Of a DNA stretch of 64,000 nt, positions 44,687 through 58,200 are shown piece after piece. The translations under genes and the position numbers were made by a program. The stretch is from Daphnia carinata (Eukaryota > Arthropoda > Branchiopoda > Diplostraca > Daphniidae). Position 1 is the first letter of the stretch. The number at the start of each line of letters is the position of its first letter. The stretch covers positions 1,584,501 through 1,648,500 of the forward strand of contig NC_081331.1 in the NCBI RefSeq assembly GCF_022539665.2, written 5' to 3'. The notes below the pieces were generated by a model that searched no databases, had not been told where the DNA came from, and was given only the letters and a program-made list of their open reading frames with translations.

Positions 44687-47227
44687 CTTTGAGCTATACG
44701 TCGACACGGATGGACCCGTAAAGGGAAAAAAAAATGTTTTGCGTATTGATGAGTTTCGAGAGCGCGGCATTGTAGGAAGGACACACACGCAAAACAAGGG
44801 AAAGAGAGAGAAAAATAAAGAAGATATGAGAGGAGGTGCGATGAAGACGTGCCGGGAATGACAGGTCGTTCGTTATATGATGGGCCTCGTCCGCTCTTTT
44901 TTTTTTGTCAGGCCTTAGGCTTTATAGATGAATATGGCCGGTACTCGACTGCGGTCCCTTTAACTTTAACCTTTTTTTTTTTTTTTTCCTAGACAGGCAG
45001 GAAGCCCTCCTCTTCCATCTGTATAAGGACGGACCAAACCCACACAACACGAGAGATATTTGATTATTTAAAGTGTGCTGTATAACAACCTTTTTTGGTG
45101 TTGCAGCCTGTGTATAATGGATTCCACCGGTCTATCTCTCTCTCTCTCTCTCTTTTCAGAGAGGGCCGTGTGTGCTGTGAGAAGAAACACATAAGGGGTA
45201 GGATCTTCATGGGAAGGTAGAGAAACATGGCAGGTTGGCGTTTGGTTATTGGTTGATATTATTTATGTGTATTATGCATACACAGACAACAACTCTCTCT
45301 GGTTTTTAGGCACTGCAGGCTATTCGACAGGGAGGAAACCTCGGTGTGTTTGTAAGCAATGTTGTAAATCTATATTTTCCATTTACTTCTTCGCAACGCC
45401 TACGCTAGTCTCCCAATTGATTGCGCCTTCTTTTTAACATCTTTCTCTCGTTCGTTTCGTGATCTAGTCGTATAATATTTTCAGACCATTGGTGTTCTCG
45501 CAGCCCCACGAGAAATGTATCGATTTCTTTTCCTATTCGAATTGAATGTCTTTATTTTCCCACTTTTCATAATGTTCTACGGAATCAGTTTAATTTTAGA
45601 AAAAATATATTTTTCTTATAAGGGAACAAAGGAATTTCGACAGAGGAATTCAATTCTTTTAATCACATTCAGCATCCATGTCTTGAAGATGTAACTGAAA
45701 TTTATTTTAAAAAACGTATTGTAGTAAAAAAAAAATTATAAAGCCCTTGAATATTTCATTGGCAGCCCTCAACGAAAGTCTGTAAAAGAAATTTCTATCA
45801 TATGAAAAGAAGATATCAAAACCGTTGCTGAGTTATAAACAACCAACGGTGCCATTACCAATAAAACAAAAATTCAATGCCTGAAAAAAAAAGGCATATT
45901 TTTCAATCCGAATGAAACGAGCGCTCGAGGATCGAGAGAAAAGATTTCATCAGAGCCTGAAAAGATTGATTTAACTGCCGCTCTTAAATTTTTGAAAATA
46001 TACGACGAAATAATAAGAAAGACGCAAAATCATGCGCGATAACAGAATTCCCTGATTGGCTAGCTATTGCTATGCGTATAACATAAACTATATATTCAAA
46101 ATAAATTGCTTTGAAAATAAAATTCTTTTTACTAAATCAAAGAAGAAAAAAAAGGGCCAGTGATATTATTCAAACGGCGTCTGGATTGTACTCTAACAGG
46201 CCGGGTCTATTGGAAACGAATCGCTGCCGTCCAATCAGACGTCTATATACAAAAAAAAAACGAAATCAGCCGAACTACACCACAAGGTAGTGAATATCTA
46301 TTCAAATGGGAATCCCCACATAGCGAGTAATAGTTATCCTAGTTAAGGAATCAAGTTATAAATAAAATAGTTTGCTGCTAGTCATAAGGCTGCCCTCTTG
46401 CCTGTTCTATGATAACATGTACTAGCAACATAGAGAGACAGACAAAAGGACGCGCTTGATGTGGTTTGTTCATTGTTACACTCGACGGGTGGTTTGTCGG
46501 TGCACATACAAGTCGGAAAGGGCATATTGGGCTCTGCAATTTTTTCTGCATTTTTCTATACCAGCAGAGGAGGTCGATAGACTAACAAAAAGAGGGTGGT
46601 TTGATGAGGGAGAGAGGGGGAATCTTTTGGCGGTCCAGGAAGCAGATGGTGGCCGATCATGTTTCGCCACCCTCGTTACACACGGCAATACGTTTTTGAT
46701 AAATGTTTATAGCTGACTGTGTGCAACGTCTTTCCTCACTTATTCGAGTCAATGAGTTTTTATTATTATTGACACATTTACACTCGTTTGGCCGCCACTC
46801 TCCCCCCCCCCCCTTTACGAATAATCAGCGTGTCCTTTTTAACTGCTGTTATACTCGAGCGATTACACACACAATCTGTCAGTTGATTACTCCTTTAGAT
46901 ATTCCACCCTTTGCTCTTGAACTTACCTCACATTTTAAAAAGCCCTAACGGGACTGAGGTTTTTCAACTCGAACGTGTACAAACGGCCAACCCTCTCACG
47001 GACTGAGCCAACTGCGTGTGTCATTCAAAACAGAAGTCGGACCGATTGGATTCGGCTTGTTAGGGCCTCCGCTATGAAATCAAGTAACCGTGACTGACCA
47101 CATATTGTCCCAACATTATTTGTGTTGATGGGAGTAATACGTAATCACTGATTTTCTAGTTCCAACTGTTTTTATTACCAAACGGATTTTCTAAGCCATT
47201 TGTTTTGTGTTTTCTGTGAGTGTACGT

Positions 47228-47249
47228 GAGAGAGAGAGAGAGAGAGAGA
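47228..47249. repeat. (GA)n microsatellite
   Basis: Eleven uninterrupted GA units. Confidence 0.9.
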
Positions 47250-48359
47250 AAGATGGGAAATTCAACTGTGTCAGGTGATAAATCATAGAAGTAACTCATC
47301 TTCTTCAACTGATATATTTTGGCGCCCAGCAAAGCAAAACTCTGACTGTATAATTTTCCCAGGGATTCTTGTTTTTCTTGGTTTTATTTCTTTTTTTTTT
47401 CTCGTCGGTGTGTTATAAACTACAGATTGATAACCAATCCAATGTGTGGTAATATAGGGTGTAGACTGAGACATTCCGCAGCCGAGGTGTGATGTAAAAA
47501 TGAACGAGATTTATTCCTACCCCTACGCCCGATCGAAAACAACGCAGCACCTTCGCATTCCCCTCCCCCCCTCCCGTCCCCTACACCAATACAACAACTC
47601 CACCAAGCGATCCGCACCGTGCCGTATGCGAGTTGTTGGACCCCCTCGATCATTCATTCAACAATCGGTCGTTAAGTGACCAATAGCGAAGGGAAAAGAA
47701 TGCTGTGCGTGCCTGGATAACTTCAAAATTTACGACGTCTAGCCCTTTTCATTTTCATTCTAAAAAGAAAAAGAAAAAAACAACAGAACATTTGGTTAGG
47801 GGATTCTTGAAATCTCCTCACCAAAAAAACAGATTTTGGATTATGTATGATGCCCCTCAAATAAAGATAGATGCATTAAAATTTATAAATCAGGAATTCA
47901 ATCCTGACTTTGTGCTTTAAAAATGGATGTCTAGATTGCAGAAAACAATGTATTCGTGACCTATAACTTAGCACACGTCCTGCAGTCGTTTCATTTTCAC
48001 TGCAATCATCCACAAAGGTACAACTTATTCACTTTTCTTCATATTCAATGCCTTGGTTGGTTTTTCATGCGTTTCGTTGGACTTGACGATGAAATTAAAT
48101 CAAGAGTTTTGGATAGAGGGGGCAAGATGGAAATTGTTGGACAAGTGATGCGCTTTCGCTGCTGCAGCTCCATGAAAAAAAAAAAACTTAAAAAAAGGAA
48201 AACATACGAATAGAAAGGAATGGTGAAGAAGAGAAGAGAATCATCATGAAATATGCATGATGATGATGTTCTCTCTCTCACACTAGGTCCTCCCCTCCCG
48301 TGGCGAGCTTTAGCACCTTGAGCTCGTTAAAAGACGGGACTTACAGGTGCGAAAATGCT

Positions 48360-48388
48360 CTCACACAGACACAGTGTGTCTGTGTGAG
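48360..48388. repeat. Perfect 14-bp-arm palindrome
   Basis: CTCACACAGACACA, a single G, then the exact reverse complement TGTGTCTGTGTGAG. The one-base spacer makes it a near-continuous palindrome able to form a cruciform or hairpin. Confidence 0.95.
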
Positions 48389-49938
48389 TGAGCGAGAGGA
48401 AGAGAAAAGGAACAAGGACAGAAGAAAAACATCGTCTCAAAAAGGTTCACACAAAAGAAAAGAAGAAAACTGTTAGGAGGGGGGGGGGGATGAAGATGTT
48501 AAGAAGATACGCCGGGAGATGACACGAATTCTTGGAACCCCTACGAGAGCGCCAGCCCTAGATGTGTGCGCTCGCTCCAAGAGAGAGAAAGAGAAAAGAA
48601 ATATAACGCGTGTTTATATTCTAATTACACGCCTTGTTGTATATATTTCACGTCAATTATTCGTTTCTTTTTCTTTCGATTTCGTCTGAAAGGGAAATGG
48701 AAATCCAAGTTGAAGATAAAAAAGAGAATCGATAACGTGCCCTAGTGTCGGAATGGAAGTTGAGCGCAGGCGCATCGGAATTTCTTCCACTTGAAATGTG
48801 CGAGTTGATCCAATCGTATGCCGTCCAAGGAAGGACCCAATAATATTAAAACGTTAGTTCTCCTTTTTTTTCTAATGCCTTTATTCTGTTCAAGAAATAG
48901 CATCTCTTATTCATTTAGGAACACTGCGTATTCATTCCTTCGTAAAAAAACAAAAAACAAATGCGGTGATGATCCGCATATTGCAATTGTTATCTTCACC
49001 ATCATTTCTTGGGACAGCCATCCGTTATGCGCAATAATAAGGAGATAAAGAGCAACGCATCCGCTATACATTTATTAATAATCATCAAAAACAATAATCG
49101 TAAACAAGCGGCCAGCGCAAGCGGCTACAACAAGATTGTTGTTGTGTTATTTTCATTTTTGTCCACGTTATAACACAAGAGAGCGAGGAATGTGTGTACA
49201 TGAAAGATGAAGAGATCACCTGCTGCTGCTGCGCTACATTTTACTACCCCCGGCCACTACACAGGCATCGAAAGAGAGGAGGGCACCAGGTATATACTAT
49301 AACATTTCTATTTGGCACGTCTAACCATTTTTATTTTATATACACCCACAAGAAAAAAAACTTCTGGCAGAGTAAAAAAAAAAAAATAATAATAATAAAT
49401 AAATAAAGACGGAACTCGGCAGGATGGACTCATCACAGCAGGTGAGCTGACGCCTTTTCCCCCTCCATTTTCATTTTTTTTTTCTTGTTGTTTTCTAACG
49501 TCAGGTTAGAAACCGAACGAGAAAGAGAGGAATTTTTTTTTCTCCATCTCTTACAAACACTGAGGAGAAGGGTCCCCCTTAGGGGGTGGTGGGTTTGGTG
49601 TTGGGTCGTGTGATTTAATGCGGCGTACATAAAATATAAGACGTGGATGAGGAGCCTCGTTACACGCCGGATCGCGCCTCCTCTTTCCCTTTTTTTTTTT
49701 TTGGAAAAAAATCCTATCGGTCGAGTCGGGCTCTATCAACTCAGCTGGAGTTTACAACACACACACACACCGACACCCCCGCTAGCAGACGACGCCGCCC
49801 GCCTCCTCTCTTTTTTTACAACACATTCAAATCAAGTCATGATCTTCCTCCTTTCCTACCTTTCCCTCCTCCTCTTCTTTTCCTTTATAACTAAATATAA
49901 ACTCTCTCTCCTCTGTATTTACCTCTTTTAGATACATC

Positions 49939-49942
<4 letters not shown>

Positions 49943-49969
<27 letters not shown>
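49943..49969. repeat. (AC)n microsatellite
   Basis: About 13 uninterrupted AC units; a shorter (AC)7 lies at 49757-49770. Confidence 0.93.
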
Positions 49970-52900
49970 AGCCGAAAAAAAAGAGATAAACCTGTTGGTA
50001 AAAGAAGACATCAATTGACGTCATCCAACGAAAAGAGAAGCCTTCGCTTTAACCACACGACACACACACAAGACACACCGTGCGTGCTACACACAGCATA
50101 GCTTCAGGCTTTTTTTCTTACTTCTTTTTCAGAGCTGCAAAAGACGAATGGATATTATCTTGTTTTTCAATACAAGATCTCTATCATATGATTACCTGCG
50201 ATTTTTCTTCGTTGATTTTTTTTTTTTTTTTTTTTTTTTACTCTGTCGTGTTTTAGAAGAAGCACTGCCACTGGCCATCCTGCTGCTGTTGCCACGGCAG
50301 CTTAAGAAAAGTGGGTTTTCCCTTCTATATATACTAAATAGCAACAGCTTTTCAAACGCACCTAGAGACATCGAAATTCTACTCGTGTCTTTTCACGGGG
50401 ACGCATATGTCTATATATATATAAACTCGATGGTGAGGTGAACTAAAAATAAAAGTAAGGGCAGGACGTATAGTTGAAGGAATAGGTCAAAGAAGAACGC
50501 ATCGGACCAAAAGGTATCCAAGCGCTCTAGTTGGTCGTCTGTTTCAGGGATAGTTCCATTTTCAAACAGTTTCATCAGACTAATGAAATGTCAGGGCACA
50601 TCGGGGAGAAAAAAAAAAAAGCCGGAAATAAATGTACAGCTTTTACACGCAGTTAAGCAGGGATGGAATTATTGAGGCCTGCAATCATCCGTCATCCATT
50701 GGAATATCGAGTAAATTGCAGGGCCGATGTGTATAAACTACACTGACACACGTTGCCCAGCAGGGAGTATATACGCACATTGTCAGCACTTCTTCTTTTT
50801 TCGCTGCATGACGGGCGGGCCGCAATGATTTTTCCACGTGTTTAGAATAATAACAGCGTTCCAGGTCTTTTGCCTTTTTGTATCCATTAATCTTTTTTTT
50901 ATTTTTTACTTGTTTCTTTTTGCCATTGAAAATGTGAAAAATGGGAGAAAGAAAAAAAAAGAATTTTTAAGTTTCTGAAGTGAAGACTGAATTTAACGCT
51001 TCAACCGCTTGTTTTGGAACGTGCCCTGTTGATGCGGATGCCTTTAGCAATAACAAGCCAGCAAGGAAAAAATAGACACACATACTCCGCCTCTCTCTTC
51101 TTGAATTGCCCGTCCGCGACAAGGGTCTGAGAGGGCGTGAAATCAATTGTTACACACCGTCTATCTACACGCAGTTCTTCCCTGTACAATAAAGGGCACC
51201 TTTCGCTAAAGAGAAAAGCGCAATAAATGGACATGATCAACTGAAATGTTTTGCCTCTCCGCTGGAACCTTCTTGCTTAATAACGAGGGTCTTATTTACT
51301 ATGATAAAGAAATAGAAAATAACCTGATTTTCATTTCGTTCCATTGTTTTCTTTATTCTCTTAAACAATCCCCGTTTTTTGTTTTTTTTCAACAGTCAAT
51401 GTCTTTAAAAATGCCTTATTAAAATGTCTTGCCTTATTATTATTAATGTGAGGTTGTTGCTGTTGTTGTCGGAATTGAAGATGGGTTTTAGGTGATGGTC
51501 CAGCCTCATCATTGGTGTCGGTCGGGAACAAAAAAAAGATATAACAATAAAAAAACGAAGCCACAACATTAAAAAAATAGCCGAGCGGCCCGGGACGACC
51601 TGTAATATATTTTCAGATAATTAAAGAGGGTCGTGACTTTCATGAACAAAAAAAAACAAAACAAAATAACTATTTCCTTAGAAAAAGTATGTCGAGTTGT
51701 TAAAAGCTTTCAGTTTGGCCAGCGCGCCAGGCGTAGAATTCTGAACGAAGACAAAGTCTAATTTAATGGAAACCTATTGCAGATTAGGGCGTGATTGTGT
51801 CGAGTATATATATAAAAGATACTCGGAGAGCAACATGATGTAAACAAGGCACGTTCCAGAACAACCTCCCCAAACATTTAAGCAGCGCAGGATTATTCTT
51901 TCTATTTTACAAGGAAATCTTTAAAAAATTCGACTTAAACGCTGAAGTTATAAAAATTTGCGTCACTCACACACTGATAACAAATGATAATAAATAAAAA
52001 TTTAATTGGTAGCAAAGATTTGCATGTCATCCCTGTTTGCTCCCGAGAGTACATCACGTTTGGCATTTGAATCGAATCGATGGCGATAAAAAAAGAATTT
52101 ACCAACAACAGACAATCGAGGGCACCACAACATTTCGTCGATGCGCTCCTGCTGTGATGCCCAGATGCAAGCGATTCGAATCGATTTGAATCTTCCCCGA
52201 TTTGCCCTCCCTCTCCAAACATCAGGTCCTTTCCATTTGCCCTGCCATACAGTTTTAACTCCATGCGGCCCATATGATACAACGCATTTCTCTCCTATTG
52301 GTTCATCTGTTCACAATTTTTAAACATCTTTTCTATTATTCATTCATATTTTTTTTTGTGTCGATTTTAGAAAAAAAAAATTCTAACCCTCTCCCCATTT
52401 TTGGTTAGCCCGTTTTATTATTCATCTGAGTCTAGTGTGTTTATATGTATTTTATACATATAGAGAGAAAGACAGTTACGACACGAGGAGCAGCAGGAGA
52501 CGTTTTTCTTTTTTGTGGCTCGAACTATACACACATATGTATAGAAATCCGGGATGCGCGCATAATTGTCACGGACGCGCGCTCTACAAAAAAAAAAAGG
52601 CTGAAAAAAAAGGTTTCTCGTAGAGTTTCATGAATAAAAGTATGGCACTGACTACATTGTTAAACCAACAGCGCAAGTATGTTGGGCATTTGTATATACG
52701 TCAATTCGATAGACAAGTCCGTTGTTATTGTGTATTGCCAAAAGGGGAAAAAAACGATCAACACCCCCGCAAAAAGCCATTTGTTGCATAGTCCTCCCCC
52801 CCTCAAAGAAAAAAAAATCAGTCTATAAAAAAATGGAAACTGTATATGTAAACTCAGTCCCTCTATACACTCCTCTCTTATATGCATACATTTCTTTTTT

Positions 52901-55183
52901 TTTTATTGTAAATGCTGATGTCGAAGGGGACGATTGTCTCCTCGGGTTTGTGAATAATATTTCTTTTATTTATCTATTTTTTTTTGGTAAAAAAAAAATT
53001 GATCAATGAGAATCGCAAAACATATCGTGGAGGGAGTCCCTCCAGAAAAGGGCATCGAGGGGTGTCATACAAAAAAAAAGGACAAAGTCAAAAGCGCAGC
53101 AGTTGAGGACGACATATCCTGGTTCTGTCGTATAAGAGAAGCTCTTTTTTTTAAGGAATATGGGTGTGCATTACGTATGTATGAACCGTATGTGACTTCT
53201 ACATCGCAGTGTGTAGTCAAATAAACCACCGCCCAACAAAAAAACCTTCACTCTGTTGTGTGTTATTTCTTGTCTCGAGAGATCGATAACGATCGTCATG
53301 ATGACGACACGTCTACATAATATTTAAAAAAAGTAGGGCCTCAGTTGCATATAAATGTAGTAGGTTTTATTGGTCGTGTTTTTATATTGACTCAATCACC
53401 ATCACTTTGAGCGGATGAGACTTTGGTTGCTATTCTCGTGAGAGAAGAATTCGAATAGCAGGTTGTGTATAAGAACCGATATTTGTTTGGATGGCTTTTT
53501 ATTCTCATAAGGGAAGAAGAAAACAAAAGATATTCGGGGAATTTGATAAGGATGGATAACGTTTGTAATGATCGATTGAATATTGGTGTGAATGAAAAGA
53601 GTTGCGGCTAACCTTTTAAGTCGTCTCCTTAAATGGTTACATCAATCCACCTATAGTTTTTTTGGGTTGGTAATAAAAAAAAAAAGGCCGGCCGAATCAG
53701 CAATCCCTACTCATCATTTGTCTTGATTGATTCGATTGACCTCACTGTTAGCCTCACTACAATCCATCCAAGAAGGTCTTTTTATGATTTATAGGAACGG
53801 AACGGCGTATCGGCAAAGTTGCGACGCAAGGGACGAGGCCAATTATCACTTGGTGTTCTATTGATATAATCACGCACTCAACTTTTGTGCAACCTTCATC
53901 TATTCCTGTTTTCCTTATACTTTGAGGAAAAAAACGAGCATTTAATTCTCTGAAAATAATTGTATTATCTATAAGGAAAAGAACGTAGAAGTGAATTATG
54001 GAAGAAGAAAGACAAAGTGTCTAACGGAAGGCATCTAGTTATTTCGGCCATCTGGTGCGCAGCCGCAAGTTTTCCGAACGATATTATTACGTTCGCTATG
54101 CACTAACTCATAGTCTCCTCCCACTGTTCATTCACTTTAGCAGCCATCTTTAGTTTATAGCACAAGCCAGCAAACTAGAGTAAACTAGCGACAGATTGCC
54201 GACAATTAAAGCCAACAACTTCATTAGCATAGAGCCATTTACAGCCAAACTTTTGTTATTATTACGTTGCTCGTATACAAGGTCGCCGGACCAACGGCTC
54301 TTTATTAATGGGGTCCGCTTGACCATCTATCAGCCATAAATCGGCCCTTCTCTCTCCCCCCCCCCCAAACGTGTCCAAAGGACAATAAAAATGTGCTACA
54401 AAAACTATTTGTTTGTGTTGTACATGTGCTTGTGAGTGGTGTAATGATTATTAAGGTGTCTGTCTCTTGATAAGTTATGCTATAACGATAAATGACATTT
54501 CTATTTATGTATGAATGTGAATAGTATTAGTTCTATTTCTCTTCTTGGTGACGTGGACGGAAGGGGGCGAGATAAGGGGGACGTTTCACCGCCCTATACG
54601 CGCTACCTACATAAAAATGAACGTGTCAACTGTGATGAATGTTCTTTTTCTTTTCGGGCTCCCAACAAAAAGCTGGCAGACACAATCGTCAAATTTTTTT
54701 TTTCCAATACGACGAATCTTTGTGTAGATAGTCGGATTGCTATTGATTGTACGTTCCCTCCTTAAAAAAGAAATCCAGCAGATCATTTTTGATAATTTCA
54801 TTTTGATTTGTTTATTGTATAAACTCGGCCGCAGGAAATGATGAATAAGTTTTGGCTTTAGAGGGACACGCGAGAGCAAACCTGTACATCTAAGGGCTAC
54901 ATACTGTTAACACTTACCACACCTGTTTTTTGTTTTTAATGATTACACTTTTCCTTGGGTTCTAGGGGCGAGAGGAGTGCCAACTGAAAGTCTAATTTCA
55001 AGCTCCGTTGAACGGAGCCCGTCGCCCCGGCAAAATGCGCATTTCAATCCACGTTCCAAGTGTTGAGGGTTTTTAGCCTTAAGGATAGGTTTTTTTTTTA
55101 AAGGCTATATGACATTCGACTGCTTTGATGAAGAGATTGTTTGATTAAATTTTTGTGAATAACGGGATATTTTCTTATGCAAC

Positions 55184-55263
55184 AAGGTGGACTTTTACAT
55201 TGTTGGGAATAGCAAAAACGGTAAAGGTAGACTTTTACATTAAAACTGAAATTAGGGAATAGC
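55184..55263 (+). repeat. Diverged direct repeat
   Basis: AAGGTGGACTTTTACATT at 55184 and AAGGTAGACTTTTACATT at 55224 differ at one base. Both are followed by GGGAATAGC, with an extra insert in the second copy. Confidence 0.75.
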
Positions 55264-58200
55264 TGAAAAGCTGTCACATGAAGATAAAAATAATTTTCGA
55301 TGATATATGTGTTGGCTTTACGGTAAGGAGCGCAATTCTGCTTGTTTGCCTGAAATTTCTCACGTCACTAGGGCAATTCATGAGCCGACCTATGATGTCA
55401 AACATCCTTAAAATTCCATTTATTTTTTTTATCTCTAAATTTATTCTAATAATCTAAGCTTTCCCATTATTTAGCCTATATATTATCTTTAAGTAGCTTA
55501 TTAAATATCATGTACATGGAAACCCCTTTACGCACATAACAAAAACGAAAGAAGAGGGGACCCTTTTGTATGAAGGTGTGAAAGTGGCTTGTTATGATGT
55601 CGGTAACTTAATGGACGACGTGTCTACTTTTTGAGAGTCTCTTTCTCTCTCTCTCGGGATGCGTGTGCAAGCACAACAATATTCGCTAGATCCAAATATA
55701 TATATATATATACCACAGGAAAAAAAAATAAATAATAAAAGGGCGGAGGGGGTGTTATATACGCAAGACAGATGGGAGGGAAGGGATCGTTGTTTTTGCC
55801 CTGCCACCGGGGTTATAATGTACAAGTCCATCTGTCTGCGTGACAATAACATTAGGAGCTACTGAAATTCATCGATCGTTTCATCATCGCAATATTTTGG
55901 CTGGAACATAGACGTGGTAAGATGATGTTCATTTATCGTAATCTATTTAATCATTGAAATGTCTTCCTTTTTACCATACAGGCTAACAAAAAAAAAATAA
56001 ATAACACGGACGAGTGAGTTTTTTCATTTGCCGGACCGCCAATTTCAATGACTCTTGCTGAACATGAAGGAGATAGAAAAAAAAGGAATCGGTCGTGTGT
56101 TCTTGGCACTTCAACCCTCCTCGATTTGACGTCCGGTCTCTGCCGTTGTCGCCTTATTAGGACGCAGCCAACTGTAACGTCCTTTCACTGTTTGCATCCT
56201 GTGGACTCCAGTTCGTTTAGCTAGAATGAAAATAAAATAAACAACAAAATGACGATAATGGTTTATTATAATTAAACATAGAGAGGTTGAAAGAGTCAAT
56301 AAGCATATTGACCTATATGAAAATAGTTTGGCCTGGTTGTAGCGGATTACGTGATCCGTGTCCCGTATTCGATTTGTAAAATACGATCCATTTTTCCTTT
56401 TGATTCTTTCAAAATTGGTTTTTCTCCTTTCGTTTTCGTTTGGAAAGGCCCCAAATTGGACCGTGCGAAAACAAAAGGCAGAAAACAATCAAAATTCAAA
56501 AGGCCAAATGAAAAAAGGGAACAGAATAATGTGAAAGAAAACTTTCCATTTGACGCGCCATATTGAGTTAAAAATGAACGAAAAGGTGAAAAACAGACTG
56601 GAAAATGTATCAGTGGTTCGCTCTAATATACGTAAATCGGGGAGTTAATTAGATACACGGACGATCGAACCCGTACGTTCTACATATGTAATATTGATGA
56701 CTAATTATGGTAGACGCTCGCGTGCGCCATTTGTTTCATAAAGCCTTTTGATATTAAAAAAAATAATAATATTGTACAACCAAAAGAGAAAGAATTTTCC
56801 GCTTGCCAAAGTCTGACCTCTGGCAGCAGTTATGTATGCAAACTATAATAAAATTAGAAAAAAACAGAATTTCAGCTAGCGGAAAGGAAAAATTCATTTA
56901 ATAAATATAACCTTCCACGCGAGTTTACGTGTCATCATTCCATTTGGTTCACTAATTCCGTGACACTCTTGGAACCCTCCCTTTTCCCTCTTCAAAAGGA
57001 AAAAAAAGGGAACAAAATTAGTTCTAGCGAAAATATTAAAGCTAATCCCGACCGAAAATTGGGAGGTGCAATCCAATTTATCTGGAACAAGAAACCATTA
57101 AAACGCATTTCTATATTTTTGAACGGACCGTTTCTTTTAAAAACATTTTCCGTTTTCCTTCAAAAATGGGATCTTATTATACAATATAGAAAAGGGAAAA
57201 TTTAATAATTGCAACCAAATCGCATCCAATTCTCTTTTCCGCCTTGTAAATGTAGACGTCCAAAAATGGCATCCAGAATGCCCTTCCAGCGCCATCGTAG
57301 GAAAAAACAAAAAAACAAATTTACGTCCGCTCCTCCCGGCACGCACAGCACGGACGGGCACGCACAATTTCAGCACGATTCAATCATGACGTACGCTTAC
57401 ACGCACAGTACAGTATATCTTTTTTTTTTTGGCGTTCCATGATGGCTTTATCTGCGCTGCCGACAGCGTTTGGGTGTCTCCCCTTGGCAACGGAGTAATT
57501 TCATGCGAAAATTCTAAATGATAACCGAGAAAATTGGTATAATACAAAAAAACAAAAGCGGTTAGGACAAGTTCGAATTCGATAACGAACCAATGATTAA
57601 CTCAAGAGGTGGGGAAAAATTTAAATAAGGCGGTTAAGAAAGTTTTCGTTTGCAGGGTAGGTTTAAAAGAAAAGAAGGAGGAGGAATTGGGATTTAATCA
57701 AATTCTTTAAATTTAATGAAATGCCGGGAAATGTGAACGGACTTTGTTTCACAAAAAAAAATAAGAGAAAATACCTCCCCGAAGGTGAAAAGAAAAAGCC
57801 CAATTCCTTTGGTGTGAAGGATATGCGTGTAGTTTACACAGAGAGTGGCACATATCAGCGCATCGTTGATGGAAATGAGTTATTATGAATACACACATAC
57901 CTCTATCCCCCTCCCCCTTTCTTTATTTCCTGGACAAAGGATATCCAAACAAGTCCGGATGTAAGTCGAAAGTTGAAGACGAGTGAGGAAGACATTCACG
58001 TACAATGGACTTGGTTACCCTGTCCCCTAAGGTCATAAAATCATTAGCGATAAAGGATTTTGACTGATCGTGTGAGATTGAAATTATATAAATTGCCAAG
58101 CTCTCGAGTTTCTATCTGGCGGTTGAAGGACTCTGGAAAAAAGGAAAACCTTTTTTAGTTTGATTTGTTTTTATTTCAACGAAGAGGAAATGGAGCGGAG

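Larger units (their letters stand above)
35026..48359. other. Gene-free stretch upstream of unc-4 (left part)
   Basis: No gene I can support. It contains a GC-richer, unexplained patch at 35405-35660, an ATTTGCAT octamer beside homeodomain-like sites at 37877-37920, (GT)n at 38965-38986, (CA)n at 44668-44686, (GA)n at 47228-47249, and many A/T, C and G runs. The longest open frame (41436-41846, 136 codons) is unremarkable for this base composition. Confidence 0.6.
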
